From contig CAMJYM010000010.1 of the NCBI GenBank assembly GCA_946220865.1, positions 1 to 64,000 of the forward strand: DNA of 64,000 nucleotides, in the 5' to 3' direction. The position numbers and the translations under genes are program-made. The notes under the pieces were generated by a model. That model had not been told where the DNA came from. It made no database searches and saw only the letters and a program-made list of their open reading frames with translations. Below are positions 10,884 to 23,400 of this stretch, in pieces. This DNA is from an uncultured Clostridia bacterium (GTDB taxonomy: Bacteria; Bacillota; Clostridia; Saccharofermentanales; DTU023). Each line of letters opens with the position of its first letter. The stretch's first letter is position 1.

Positions 10884-12894
10884 AGATTTCCCTGTCTTCT
10901 TCCAGTTTATGCAGCAAAGCCGCTGAATCAAAATCAGAGGGCATAAAGAGTCCCTGCCTGGGAGAGAGCGAGAGCAGGCCGAGGCCCGCTCCTTCAGGGG
11001 AGGCAGAACGCTTGAACTGACTGCTGCAGAAGCGACGCAGGAAGAGCCGCAGACTTTTCTCGATGAGCTCGGCGCTGTAAAGATCGGTGAAAGCCACAAG
11101 TGCCAGCCGGCGGATTTTTCCTACGGAGGCGTGATTTTTCAGAAAATGCCAGAGGAAGAAATCGTGCAGCTCATAGGGGCCGAGGATGTCTTCTGTTTTT
11201 TGCCCGATACCACCATTTTCACCGGGCACAAGCTCAGGAGAAACGGGGGTGGCCAGGATATCGAGAATAACAGAGGCCAGCTCGCCATTCTGGCGGGCGA
11301 GACGTTCCGCCTCATACTGACAGAGGCAGCGCACTAAGGTTTTGGGGATCTCGGCGTTGACGTTGTACATGGACATCTGATCGCCATTATAGGTACACCA
11401 GCCCAGGGCGGCTTCGGAAAGGTCACCGGTGCCGACAAGCAGGCCGTTTTCCATATTCGATAGATCCATGAGCAGTTGTGTGCGTTCTCGCGCCTGGGCA
11501 TTTTCGTAGGTTGTATCCGTGCTGTCTCCTTTATGGCCAAGATCGCGCAGATGCAGGGCTACAGCTTCGCTGATGGAAATCTCACGATAATCGGCTCCAG
11601 CGCTCTGACCCAGACGGGCCGCCTGATCGCGACCCTGATGGCCGCTGCCCGGTCCCGGCATGGAAACCGCGATGAGATCTTCGGTGGGACGGCTTTGCAG
11701 TAACAGGCTGCGCCTGGAGGTTAGCAGAGCAAGACAGGAGTCAAGGCCGCCGGAGATGCCCAGCAGCAGTTTGCGCGAACGCGTGTGCTGCATCCGCCGG
11801 GTAAGCCCCTGAGCGCAAAGGTTAAAGATCTCTTCACAGCGCTCGGCACGGATATTCTCCGGAGGGAGGAAGGGCTTGGCTGACAGTGGCCTTCTCAGTT
11901 TTTTCCGGGCTTTAAGAGCCTGATCCGAAAAAGCCAGAAGATGAGCGTCCAGCAAAGTTGGCTGGCTCGTGTGGGTAAGTCCGCGATCCGCGGCTCGGGC
12001 TGTGAGTAGCTGAACATCGATATCCGCAGTTAAGAAAGTAGAGTTTCTCTCTTCAAAGGGAGGTCGTTCTGCCAGAATTTCGCCCTCCTCGGCGATCAGG
12101 GCATAAGCACTGTAGATGGCCTCGGTTCCTGATTCGCCGCGACCTGGGCTGATCAGGGCAAAAGCCGAAGATGCCTCGACACTGCGACTGCGAGCCAACT
12201 CACGGCTGCGCTGCGGACGGCCAACGGATTCACTTAAAAAAGAGAAAGAGATTTCCAGCCCGGGGCCAGTAGGAGCTCTGCCGCTCTCAGGACTCTCGGA
12301 GCTGCAATGTATCTCCAGTGAGGCAAATTCAGGCAGGCTGAAACTGCCCTCGTCGAGCAGGGGAACGCTCCGCTCTTCATTTAAGTTCAGGCAGGGGGGC
12401 AGTTCGGCCCAGCGTTCGGCAGGCAGAAAAGCCCTCCAGGCCGGATCTCGGCGCGGAGGGGCCAGGGGAATGATGGCCTGAATTTCAGCTCCGCGAAGCA
12501 CGGCGACGGCAGCGATGAGGCCACTGCCCGCACGCAGGGGGAGAGAACTGATCAGGGTGAGGCCGGTGAGCCGATTCGCTTCAGCAAGTTGCAGCAAGGC
12601 AGCCTGGGCATCTTTGAGCAAGTCTTCCTGCAGAAAGAGGTCGCCATTGCGAACACCGCTCAGGGAAAGGGCTGGAAAGACCAGCAGATCGACACCCTCA
12701 GCGGCCGCCTTGCGCAGGACTTCAATCTGGCTATCAGCATTTTTCAAGGCAGCGCCGGGAGTGCTCAGGGGTGCAGCCAGGGCCAGGCGGAGCAGGCCAT
12801 CGCGTCTCAGGGTGTCCGCCTGCTGTTTCCGTTGCTTCACGGCTGGATTTTCTCCAGCTTGATCGTATTTCGTCTGAAAGCCTTTATTTATCAT
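10876..12894 (-). CDS. nadE: NAD synthetase with degenerate glutaminase domain
   Basis: Makes NAD from nicotinic acid adenine dinucleotide, ATP and an amino group. The C-terminal synthetase domain is intact: LLLGISGGLDSCLAL (PP-loop, about 377-390), then GTGDLSEAALGW and the segment around YNVNAEIPKTLV. The N-terminal 330 residues align with the nitrilase-type glutaminase domain (for example GRGESGTEAIYSAYALIAEEG). The catalytic triad, however, looks lost: FPELS is FPALS (A75), the lysine region reads PLAPPRRD, and EICEDLW is replaced by EIHCSSE. It may therefore use free ammonia. The ATG at 12894 follows AAGGGAG. It is followed by mutM with an 8-base overlap. Confidence 0.9.
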   Translation of the reverse strand: MINKGFQTKYDQAGENPAVKQRKQQADTLRRDGLLRLALAAPLSTPGAALKNADSQIEVLRKAAAEGVDLLVFPALSLSGVRNGDLFLQEDLLKDAQAALLQLAEANRLTGLTLISSLPLRAGSGLIAAVAVLRGAEIQAIIPLAPPRRDPAWRAFLPAERWAELPPCLNLNEERSVPLLDEGSFSLPEFASLEIHCSSESPESGRAPTGPGLEISFSFLSESVGRPQRSRELARSRSVEASSAFALISPGRGESGTEAIYSAYALIAEEGEILAERPPFEERNSTFLTADIDVQLLTARAADRGLTHTSQPTLLDAHLLAFSDQALKARKKLRRPLSAKPFLPPENIRAERCEEIFNLCAQGLTRRMQHTRSRKLLLGISGGLDSCLALLTSRRSLLLQSRPTEDLIAVSMPGPGSGHQGRDQAARLGQSAGADYREISISEAVALHLRDLGHKGDSTDTTYENAQARERTQLLMDLSNMENGLLVGTGDLSEAALGWCTYNGDQMSMYNVNAEIPKTLVRCLCQYEAERLARQNGELASVILDILATPVSPELVPGENGGIGQKTEDILGPYELHDFFLWHFLKNHASVGKIRRLALVAFTDLYSAELIEKSLRLFLRRFCSSQFKRSASPEGAGLGLLSLSPRQGLFMPSDFDSAALLHKLEEDREIYA

Positions 12895-12931
12895 CCCACA
12901 GCTCCCTTTCCTCTTTCTGATCGTAAAACCT

Positions 12932-14194
12932 TTACTTTTTTACACTCGCTGCAGTCGTTTCCTTTTGACACAGCAAGTGAAAAATGTCCTTGATTTGAGG
13001 CGCTTTGCCGTAAAGCAGCGTCCCGCGACGATAGATCGCCACGGCCAGGCGGCTGATGGCACCAACGGCCAGGCAGTGAATCAACATGGGCACAAAGAAT
13101 TCCCAGGCCGGCAGACTCAGCATGGAAAAGCGCACAAAGAGCAGGAGCGGGCCGATCAGGGGGACAAAAGATAAGATTTTGACCCAGGCCGGATCCGGTG
13201 TAAAGGTGGCGAGAATCGTTGCGGCGACCATGGCAATAAAGATCAGGGAAAGCGGCGAAACCACCTGGTTGACATCTTCGGAACGGCTGACCAGTGAGCC
13301 CAGAGCGCTATAAATATAAGCAAAGCTGAGATAGCAGATCACAAAAATGATGATGGCCATACCGAAAGTCGTGGGCGGCATCTGGACGGAATCGAGCAGG
13401 CCAAGCTGTTCGAAAGCGCCACGGTTTATAAAGTAAAAGACAAAATAAACCAGGCCGAAAATACAGAGCTGCAGCAAACCTGCGAGGCCAGTACCAAAAA
13501 CCTTGCCGTTGATCAGGGAGCGCGCATCGGTGGAAGTGATCAGCAGCTCCATGGCCCGGTTACCCTTTTCGCTGGCCACAGAAACGGCGGTCATCTGGCC
13601 ATAAGAGAGCAGGCAGACATAGAGCAGCATGACCAGGCCGTAAGTTGTGGCCTGAGTTTGCTGCATGCTTTTACCGCTGAGGCTGGCTTCTTCAATAATT
13701 TCAACGTCCGGTTCGGCTACGACAGACTTTGCAAAGTCTTCGGTGCTGCCACTGAGCAAAAGACGGGTATACAAAAGTTTCTTGCTATAGACTTTGGAAA
13801 GGCTTTCTTCCGGGTATTCGGCGTATTTTCGCCGCTCCGTATACCAGCGGAAGCTGTGCTCGGAATCAATGACGAAAATCCCCTCGGTGATGGGCTTTGC
13901 CAGGATCTCCTCACTTTTGTCCAGAAGATCGGGTTCACCGTCAATAAGCTTGTATTTGCTCATTTTATCGAGGGCATCATCCGCCGAGGCCGGAAGGTCG
14001 CTGAGATTGACGATGTAGATGTTCTTCTTTGGGCCGGCTTTGCCCTGAAAGAGATCCATCAGGCGGGGGAAACTCAGAGCCAGGGCAATGACGATACAGG
14101 TGATGAGGGTACTCACAAGAAAGCTGCGGCTGCGCAGGTAATTTCCCAGCTCAAAACGCATGACCACAGCGCTGTTATTTTTTCGTGACTTCAT
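12932..14194 (-). CDS. natB: ABC-2 type transporter permease (NatB-like)
   Basis: Membrane half of an ABC exporter related to the NatAB sodium/drug efflux family. It has one N-terminal transmembrane segment (RSFLVSTLITCIVIALAL), a large extracytoplasmic domain of about 150 residues and then five or six further segments (for example TYGLVMLLYVCLLSYGQM). This is the usual NatB/ABC-2 layout. Start at ATG 14194, with GGAGG 8 bases upstream, inside the end of the ATPase gene (20-base overlap). The exported substrate cannot be told from sequence; the natB symbol is by family resemblance only. Confidence 0.82.
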   Translation of the reverse strand: MKSRKNNSAVVMRFELGNYLRSRSFLVSTLITCIVIALALSFPRLMDLFQGKAGPKKNIYIVNLSDLPASADDALDKMSKYKLIDGEPDLLDKSEEILAKPITEGIFVIDSEHSFRWYTERRKYAEYPEESLSKVYSKKLLYTRLLLSGSTEDFAKSVVAEPDVEIIEEASLSGKSMQQTQATTYGLVMLLYVCLLSYGQMTAVSVASEKGNRAMELLITSTDARSLINGKVFGTGLAGLLQLCIFGLVYFVFYFINRGAFEQLGLLDSVQMPPTTFGMAIIIFVICYLSFAYIYSALGSLVSRSEDVNQVVSPLSLIFIAMVAATILATFTPDPAWVKILSFVPLIGPLLLFVRFSMLSLPAWEFFVPMLIHCLAVGAISRLAVAIYRRGTLLYGKAPQIKDIFHLLCQKETTAASVKK

Positions 14195-15158
14195 TGGCTG
14201 CACCTCCCTGTGCTTCTTTCTCATCGCCGCTGTAGTGGACAAAGATCTCTTCGAGGCTGGGTTCGAGCACGGCAAAATGATCGATTCCCAGAGACTGACT
14301 CACGAGTTCCTGAAGCAGCTGACGGTCATCTGAGGCCTGACTGAGTTGCAGGATAGCCCCCGTCTGGCCCTCTTCAATTGCGGTGACCTCATTGCCAATC
14401 TTGCCCCCGGCAGCCAGGCGGCGCAGAACTTCCGTACATTCTTTGGGTGAGAGAAGCCGGTTTTCCTGGTGCAGGCGAATTTCATAGCGATCGCGCGGCC
14501 AACGGGCGCGGATATCGCGGATTTTACCCTGAACGACCACTTCACCGTCTTTCAGGAGGGCGATATCTTCACAGAAACTCTCCACGTAGGACATCTGATG
14601 GGAAGAGAAAAAGACCAGTTTCCCCGCCTGGACCTCCTCAGTAACAATGTCTTTCAGCATCTTGGCGTTGACCGGATCGAGGCCGCTGAAGGGCTCATCC
14701 AGAACAATCAGGGAAGGACTGGTGATGAGGGCGACAGCCAGTTGGATTTTCTGCTGATTGCCTTTGGAAAGGGTGTCCAGTTTGTGATCCTTCAGCTCAA
14801 TCATACCCAGGCGCTCAAGCCAGGAAAGCGCGGCATTTCTCGCTTCGTGCGAGCTGAGGCCGCGCAGCTCGCCAAGATAACACATTTGTCTCAGCAGGGA
14901 GCTTTTAGGGTAGAGGCCTTTTTCCTCGGGCAGATAGCCGATCGAAACAGGGGACTCGCGCAGGGGCTTGCCATCCAGCAGAATTTCACCCTCATCGGCA
15001 CGGAAAACATCCATGAGAATGCGGATGGTCGTGGTTTTTCCTGCGCCGTTGCGGCCGAGATAACCAAAAGCGTGGCCAGACTCAGCTTCCAGGGAAATTC
15101 CCTTTAAAACGTGGTGCTTGCCAAAGCTTTTGTGAATATTTTTTAGCTCAAGATGCAT
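14175..15158 (-). CDS. natA: ABC transporter ATP-binding protein (NatA-like)
   Basis: Cytoplasmic ATPase of the same exporter. It has Walker A (GRNGAGKTTT), Q-loop region (YLPEEKGLY), signature LSKGNQQK, Walker B (LIVLDEPFSGLD) and the switch histidine (FFSSHQM). About 100 C-terminal residues form a DUF4162-like domain typical of the NatA group. The length of 327 residues fits. The ATG at 15158 follows AGAGGAA. First gene of a two-gene operon with the permease downstream. Confidence 0.9.
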   Translation of the reverse strand: MHLELKNIHKSFGKHHVLKGISLEAESGHAFGYLGRNGAGKTTTIRILMDVFRADEGEILLDGKPLRESPVSIGYLPEEKGLYPKSSLLRQMCYLGELRGLSSHEARNAALSWLERLGMIELKDHKLDTLSKGNQQKIQLAVALITSPSLIVLDEPFSGLDPVNAKMLKDIVTEEVQAGKLVFFSSHQMSYVESFCEDIALLKDGEVVVQGKIRDIRARWPRDRYEIRLHQENRLLSPKECTEVLRRLAAGGKIGNEVTAIEEGQTGAILQLSQASDDRQLLQELVSQSLGIDHFAVLEPSLEEIFVHYSGDEKEAQGGAANEVTKK

Positions 15159-15276
15159 AGCTTATTTCCTCTTCAAAGCGCCTCTCTGAGAAAGCACAAA
15201 TTCCTGTCTACAGAATAGAGTTTTGAGGGGCGAACGTCAATTTTATCAGGCAGGGGACAAACAGCTCTTCGGCACA

Positions 15277-15309
15277 CAAAAAAAGCGGCCTCCCGGAGGG
15301 GAAGCCGCT
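15277..15309 (-). terminator. Rho-independent terminator of eno
   Basis: On the minus strand an 11-bp GC-rich stem (one G-T wobble, 15284-15309) with a CTCC loop is followed by seven T residues. It lies 17 bases beyond the enolase stop and is a textbook intrinsic terminator separating eno from natA. Confidence 0.93.
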
Positions 15310-15325
15310 CTGATGCAGCATAAGC

Positions 15326-17003
<1,678 letters not shown>

Positions 17004-20000
17004 ATGCTGCGCATTTTACTGAGCCAAAATCCCCGGCACAATTTAGACTTCTGTCTGTCTGAACTTGCAGAGTTCACAAAAGAGGGCTTTTCCCGGCGCG
17101 CTTTTTTTCTGGTCCCCGAAGAGATTAAGCTGGATACTGAACGCCGCTATCTGGAGCATTTCGATCAGCGGGGGCTGATGATGGCCGAAGTCCTTTCCTT
17201 TCGCCGCCTGGCCCACCGCCTTTTCAGCGAGGTCGGCGGCCTCGCCAGCCCCAGCCTGAGCGATAACGGCAAAGCGCTTATGCTGACACGCCTTCTGCAG
17301 GAAAAGCGAGAGGATTTTCCCTTTCTGGGACGTTTTGCAGGTAAGGCGGCCTATGCGGCGGAGCTGAGTCAGATTATCGGCGATTTTATGCGCAGTGATT
17401 TGTCTGTGGACCTGCTTCGCCAGGTGGCGGAAAAAGCGGCTGGTGAGGAAACCCGTGAGAAGCTGCGGGATCTTGCGCTGCTCAGGGAGCGCTACGAAGC
17501 GCGCAAAGCCCTTCTGGGCGTTCGGGATGCTGATGAAGACTTTCCGCGTCTGGTGCGCCTGCTCCGGGAAGAGGCCGGACATCCCCGCCTGGCCTTTTTG
17601 CGCGAGGCCGCCATCTGGGTGGCGGGCTTTTCCCTGCTGCGTGCCTTTACACCGCAGGAGGTACAGGTGCTGCAAGCCCTTGCAGAGCTTTGCCCCTCGC
17701 TGACCATCGCACTGACGCCAGACTTATCTGAGGGACGACCTCAGTCACCACAAACGGCCACAGGTCAAAAGGAGGAGTCCTGGCTTCTCAGGCTTGAGGA
17801 GGAAGGGACAAAAGCCGGAGATGCAGGCCTCAAGCAACTGCTGCGAGCCTTCCCGCATGCTCAGCGAATTGTTATCGACGAAGCGCCGTCAGCCCTGAGT
17901 CTGCCCCCTGTCGAGCTTTGGCGTTCAGCCAACAGCCGCGAGGAATTTGCAGCCTGTGCAGGCACGATCAAACGTCTTTTAAAAGAAGGAAAACTGCGCC
18001 GCCGGGAAATCGGCGTGGCCCTCTGCAAAGAAGAAGATATGGATCTTCTGTCGGCCTGTTTCCGGGAATTTTCTCTGGATCCTTTTATTGCTGCTGCGCG
18101 ACCGCTGGATGAAAGCCCGCTCCTGCGCTATCTGCGCGCTTTTTTCCGCCTGGCTGCAGGTGAGGCCAGGACAGGGGAAGTTCTGGCCTTGCTGCACAGC
18201 GGCCTTTGTGAGGGAAGTTCTCTGGAGGCGGATCTTCTGGATAACTTCATGCTGGCCTCCGGCCTGCGCTTTGCCTCTGAATTGGAGGGGGAACACCTCT
18301 ATCGCCGGGTTGACGAGGCGGAGGGAGAAGCGGCAAAAACTTTAGTCAGACGCATTCTAAAACCACAGATAGAGGCTGCCAGGCAACTGAGCCGCCTGGC
18401 TTCAGGACCGGAAAAGTCGCTTTATCTGCAAAGCTGGCTGGATGAAGCCTCCGGGATACGTGAAAAGCTGGAAACGCTGGCTCTGCAGTTAAACCGTGAG
18501 GGCGAGAGTGACCGTGCCCTCCTGATTTCACTCTCCTGGGAAGCCTGTCTTAAGGCGCTCGAAGAAGCGTCTGAAATTCTCGGTGAGCAAGACCTTTCTG
18601 TCGCCGATTTTGCTGAGCTGATTCTCTCCGCTTTGCGCGGCCAGCGCCCCGGAGGTATCCCACTGGGCATAGACCGGATTCGTGTCGGCGGCTTGCGCCA
18701 AATGCTGCTCTATCCCTGCCGCTGGCTCTTTATTCTCGGTGCAAAGGCAGGATCTTTTCCTCCCGGGCTTCCGGCTGAAGGGCTCCTGCAAAACCGGGAG
18801 CGTGAGGAAATTGAAGCGCTGAGCGAACAGATCTCGCCTGCAAAGACCGTGCATCTGCCGAACTATCGCCGTGATGCGGTTTCCGCAGGCGATGCCCTGC
18901 TTCACTTTCTCAGCCATCTGCCGAGTGAAAAGCTGGTTCTTTCTTCCCCTTCGCTGGACAGGGAGGAGCTTTCAGATTTACAGCTGCGCCTGGGAGAAAA
19001 GAAGGCTTTCAGCGAAGCCGGCAGGACGGAAGGGGCCTCGCCACAGGGACAGTCGGTCCTGCCTCTTGCCTTGCCTGTCGTGGAGAAAATTTTTGCGGAA
19101 CGCAGTCTTCCAGACTGCCGCTGGCTTTCTCCGGAACGTGCGGCCGTTTCTCTCGGGGGGCGTCGCAAAGGGATCTGGCAGCTCTGGCAGCAGGCTCTTG
19201 AGCCGTTTTTAAAAAAAGCGCCCGCAGAAGCTGTCGATCCGCTTGATCTCCTGCGCCCTGACATCCGGCTTTCCCCGGAAAATCAGGCTGAACTTGCGAA
19301 GCAGGCCCACAGCCTTTCTGTTTCGCGCCTGGAGAGCTATAACGCCTGCCCCTATCAGCATTTCGGCAGCTATCTTCTGCGTTTGGAAGAGCCTGAAATC
19401 TGGCGGCCTGACGTCCAGCACCGCGGTCGTTTTCTGCATGCCTTCATGGAAAAGAGCCTGCGCCGGCTGAGCGAGGTTCCAGCCTCCGCGCTTTCCAGCG
19501 AAGCAGAAATTCGTCAATTCCTGGACAAAATACGACGGGAAGAGCTTCATCCTCAGGTGCTGCGGCAGCTCTATGACGAACTGGCCGGGGAAAAAGGCTT
19601 CCGAGCTTATGGCGATCCAGCGGTGCGTGGAGGTGAAGGGCGGCGCCTGCTTGGCCTGCTGAGCGATAATCTCACGGCGGCCTGGAATGACCTGGAGCAA
19701 TCGCTCTTCCTGCCGCGGCTGCTGGAGTGGAGCTTTCCTCAGCCCGATATGCCGGAAAGCCGTTATTATATCGGAAGCGGCGCGGGGAGGCGCTTGATTC
19801 GCGGGATCATCGACCGGGTGGACGAAAAGGCCAATGCCCTGCGCATTCTGGACTATAAAAGCTCCCAGCAGAGCAGCGGCGCCGTGCAGATTCTCAGGGG
19901 GGAAGCCTTACAGCTGCCGCTCTATGCGGCTGTGCTGGCTCGGTTTCAGCCCTCTAAGGAAATTCAGAGTTTTGCCATCCATTCGCTGCTGGGCGAGCGC

Positions 20001-20426
20001 CCGCAGAGTGGAGGGAAGAAGGAGAAAGTAAAACGCTTCAACGCTCAGGCGGATCCTGATTTTGTGCGTCTCTCGGCGGAATACAGCAAAATGCTTGCCG
20101 AAAAGCTTTTGGCTCAGATGCAGAGGGGGGACATCTCTCCACATCCGCTGAATACCGCGACCGATCCGCTGCCTTCAGCTTGCAGCTTTTGTGCCTACAG
20201 CGATCTCTGCCGTCTGGATCGGCGCCTGTCCGAAGCTCGCTGTCGTCGCATCGAAGCTCCTGAGTCCCTGACGCAGTTTGCGAGCACAGGTAAAGACCGG
20301 GCAGCGGCGGAAAAACATTTCTTCGAGGGGCTTCTGACGCTCGGTCGCAGCGCAGAAGAACTCAGTCGCGAAGAAGCCGAAGAAATTCTCGCGGAACTAA
20401 TACCTTTAAAGGAGAAGCGCGCATGA
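17004..20426 (+). CDS. addB: ATP-dependent helicase/nuclease subunit B
   Basis: Partner of AddA in the Bacillota double-strand-break resection complex, counterpart of RecBCD; AddB degrades one strand and recognises Chi. The C-terminal nuclease motif is DYKSS (D950, K952). Four cysteines for an iron-sulfur cluster are visible: C782 in NACPYQHF and C1060-x2-C1063-x5-C1069. The N-terminal helicase-like domain lacks a good Walker A, as in other AddB proteins. The 1140-residue length is normal. The ribosome binding site is weak (GGGAG about 13 bases before the ATG). It overlaps addA by 4 bases (ATGA). Confidence 0.93.
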   Translation: MLRILLSQNPRHNLDFCLSELAEFTKEGFSRRAFFLVPEEIKLDTERRYLEHFDQRGLMMAEVLSFRRLAHRLFSEVGGLASPSLSDNGKALMLTRLLQEKREDFPFLGRFAGKAAYAAELSQIIGDFMRSDLSVDLLRQVAEKAAGEETREKLRDLALLRERYEARKALLGVRDADEDFPRLVRLLREEAGHPRLAFLREAAIWVAGFSLLRAFTPQEVQVLQALAELCPSLTIALTPDLSEGRPQSPQTATGQKEESWLLRLEEEGTKAGDAGLKQLLRAFPHAQRIVIDEAPSALSLPPVELWRSANSREEFAACAGTIKRLLKEGKLRRREIGVALCKEEDMDLLSACFREFSLDPFIAAARPLDESPLLRYLRAFFRLAAGEARTGEVLALLHSGLCEGSSLEADLLDNFMLASGLRFASELEGEHLYRRVDEAEGEAAKTLVRRILKPQIEAARQLSRLASGPEKSLYLQSWLDEASGIREKLETLALQLNREGESDRALLISLSWEACLKALEEASEILGEQDLSVADFAELILSALRGQRPGGIPLGIDRIRVGGLRQMLLYPCRWLFILGAKAGSFPPGLPAEGLLQNREREEIEALSEQISPAKTVHLPNYRRDAVSAGDALLHFLSHLPSEKLVLSSPSLDREELSDLQLRLGEKKAFSEAGRTEGASPQGQSVLPLALPVVEKIFAERSLPDCRWLSPERAAVSLGGRRKGIWQLWQQALEPFLKKAPAEAVDPLDLLRPDIRLSPENQAELAKQAHSLSVSRLESYNACPYQHFGSYLLRLEEPEIWRPDVQHRGRFLHAFMEKSLRRLSEVPASALSSEAEIRQFLDKIRREELHPQVLRQLYDELAGEKGFRAYGDPAVRGGEGRRLLGLLSDNLTAAWNDLEQSLFLPRLLEWSFPQPDMPESRYYIGSGAGRRLIRGIIDRVDEKANALRILDYKSSQQSSGAVQILRGEALQLPLYAAVLARFQPSKEIQSFAIHSLLGERPQSGGKKEKVKRFNAQADPDFVRLSAEYSKMLAEKLLAQMQRGDISPHPLNTATDPLPSACSFCAYSDLCRLDRRLSEARCRRIEAPESLTQFASTGKDRAAAEKHFFEGLLTLGRSAEELSREEAEEILAELIPLKEKRA

Positions 20427-23400
20427 TCGCATGGACTGCTGAACAAGAAAAAGCCATCTCCTTTCAAAGTCAGGGCGAATTGCTCGTTTCTGCAGCAGCC
20501 GGTTCCGGCAAAACGGCCGTACTCACCGAGCGCATCCTGCGGACTTGTCTGGAGGGTAAGGCGGCGCTATCCGAGCTGGCCGTCATGACTTTTACGGATA
20601 AGGCCGCGGTTCATATGCGCCGCGCTCTCGAAAAGAAAATTCATGAGCGTCTGGCCGAGACAGAAGACAGCGCCGAGCGGGAAAAACTCAGGGAGCTTGT
20701 CAAAGAACTGCCGCTTGCTCAGATTTCCACGATTCACGCCTTCTGCCTGCGCCTGATCCGGGAATATCGTCATGAACTCAGCGATGAAAAGGGCGAACTG
20801 CTTCTGGATGGCCATTTTTCTGTGATCTCCGATGAAGAACTGGCCCAGCTCAAAGAAGAGGTCCTGGACGATATTCTCCACGAAGCCTACAGCGCGGTAG
20901 CTGCTCTTGAGAAAGAACGACATGATGCTGCCGCAGGGGAAAAGGCTGTAACTGCCACAGGGAAGCTTGAAATAAGCGAAATAAGCTCAGAAAGAAGTAC
21001 TGAAGCAGACTCGCCAGGGAGAACTGAAACGGCGTTGCCAGCGACCTGGGCCGAAGATGGTTTGCTGGCGCAGATGAACCTGATGCAGGAGGCCGGTCGC
21101 GAGGCCTGGCTGGATTCCTTTGCCCTGCTGAGCGATTTGCTTTCAAGCGATAAGAGCGATCAGGGCTTTCGGGAGACGATCCTGAATTTTGTGGAATTTT
21201 TAAGTAGCCTGCCGGATTCTGGCGTTTTCTGCCGCGAAGCCATGGCGTCTTTACGTGCAGAAGCCCAGGATTTTTGCTCCGGAGCCGCTGCCGGGGAGGC
21301 GCTGACGAATTTGCGACAAGTCGCGCTGAGAGCCGCCCAGGCACAGGATGAGATTGAAGCTCTGCCCTATTTTGCTGAACTCATGTCGCCTCCAGCTAAA
21401 AACCCATCCAAGGAAAAGCTCGCTTTTCAGACCTATTATCCCATGCTCCTCGGTTTTATAAATGACATCCTAAACTCTCCTGTGGCACGGAGCCAGGCCT
21501 CTGCTGCAGCTGCGGACAGCAATTCTGTGGATCGGCGGAAAGTCTGGAATTCGGTCTTGGACAAGGGGAAGGCGCTGCAAAACTGGAAAACGCTCTCCCG
21601 AAATGCCAAAAATGAAGAGAAAAACGAGTTTCGCCAAAATTTTTATCAGGGCTTTGGTCCGCTCCTGAATTTTCTTGGACATCCTTTTAGCGACGGGATC
21701 TGTAAGGAATTTGGTCTGGAAAAAAATGACAGCCTTTTCTCTCAAACGGTCGAAGAAATTGAGAAAGAAGCCCGGGAAGCACTGCCTCTGGCGGCACGCT
21801 TTCTCGAGCTGGCCCTGCTTTTTCAGCAGGAACTTCTGCGGCGCAAGTTAAAGCGCCGGCAGATTGATTTTTCTGACCAGGAGCACTTCGCCCTGCGCCT
21901 GCTGCGCCAGCCCAAAGTTGCCTCTGCCGTCTCCGGGAGAATAAAGGAGATTCTCATCGACGAGTATCAGGATTCAAGCCTACTGCAAGAAGCCATGATT
22001 CAGGCCATAGGAGCCCGGAACATCTACATGGTGGGCGATATTAAACAGAGCATTTATCGCTTTCGCCATGCCGATCCCAGTCTTTTCGGCGGCAAGCTCG
22101 AAGTCTTTCGGCCTGCTGACCAGGCGGGAGACAACAGAAAAAATACAGCTGAGTCAGAAGCTTCTGAAAGGCCTGCCGCGCTGCCCATGCAGGAGGCCGG
22201 AGTCAAGCTCCTGCTCAATAAGAACTTCCGCAGTGCACCCCGTCTCCTGCTCTGGATCAATCGCTTTTTTGCCTCTTTCCTGACAAAAGAAAGCGGGCAG
22301 ATCGACTACGATGAGAGTCAGGCTCTGCAGCCGGGACGTGAGCTGCAAAAGCTGAACGAAGAAGACAGGAAGAAGTTTGAGCCGCGGCTGGAGCTGCGTT
22401 TTCTCTTAAAAGACGAAGGTCCTGAGCTTTCCGGAGAAAATCCGGAGTCTGTTTCGAGACTTATCCCGGAATCGCTGCAAAAGGCCAATCCTCGCGCACT
22501 CACATTACTGGACACTCTGCTCGATCTCAGGGAGGCCGGCTGGTCTTATGGCGACATCGCTGTACTTTGTCGTACCAATGCGCGCTGTGAAGAAGCAAGA
22601 CAAGTCCTGGAAAGCTGTGGACTTCCTTACGCCATGGGCATCACAAAAGTTTTGCTCAGCAGTGTCGAGCTTCGTCTATTACAGCAGCTTGTGGCCCATC
22701 TGGCCAATTTTGCCAGGGATTTTCCCCTGGCAGCCGTCTTACGCTCATCCCTCCACGGGGAGCCTTTTCAGGAGGACGAGCTCTTTAAGATCGCGGCTTT
22801 CCGGCATGTGGAGACAACAGATCTTTTCGAAACCGCAGACGGGAATGAGAGAGAGCCCTTGTCCTCGGCGCTTCGACCAAAGTTTTTTGAACGCTTTCTT
22901 GACTACGCTGAGAGCGGTGAAGACAGAGAACTTCGCGGCCGCTGCCGGGCGTATTTGGAACAGTATCAGCAGTGGCGTCAGATGGCCTCTGTCCTGCCGC
23001 TGGCCGATCTTCTCACCCGCATTGTGGAGCAGAGCCACTGGCTTGAAAGGCTATCTGCTCTGCCCTACGCCGGCCAACGCCTCAATGACTGGGAGACCTT
23101 TATCTCCTGGACCGAGGATGTTGAGCGCTTACATGGCCCCGATCTGGCTGATTTTGCCCGCAGCCTGAATGAAATCCGAACGCAGAAGCTCGAAGTTGAA
23201 GGCCTTTCACGATCCGCAGAAGAGGCGGATGCGGTCAAGATTCTGACCGAACATAACGCCAAGGGGCTGGAATTTCCTGTGGTCATTCTTTATGACCTTT
23301 CCTCCTCGTCAGGCAGCCCCGGAGCCAGTCAGAATTTGTTCCGCTATCGGGCCGAAGAAGGTCTGGCTCAGCTTTATCTGAAAGAGGAGCCGGACGGCCT

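Noticed and set aside
10884..11099. N-terminal extension of mutM to 11099
   Set aside because: The enzyme must begin with Pro at position 2 (PELPEVE); the upstream codons are nadE read in another frame.
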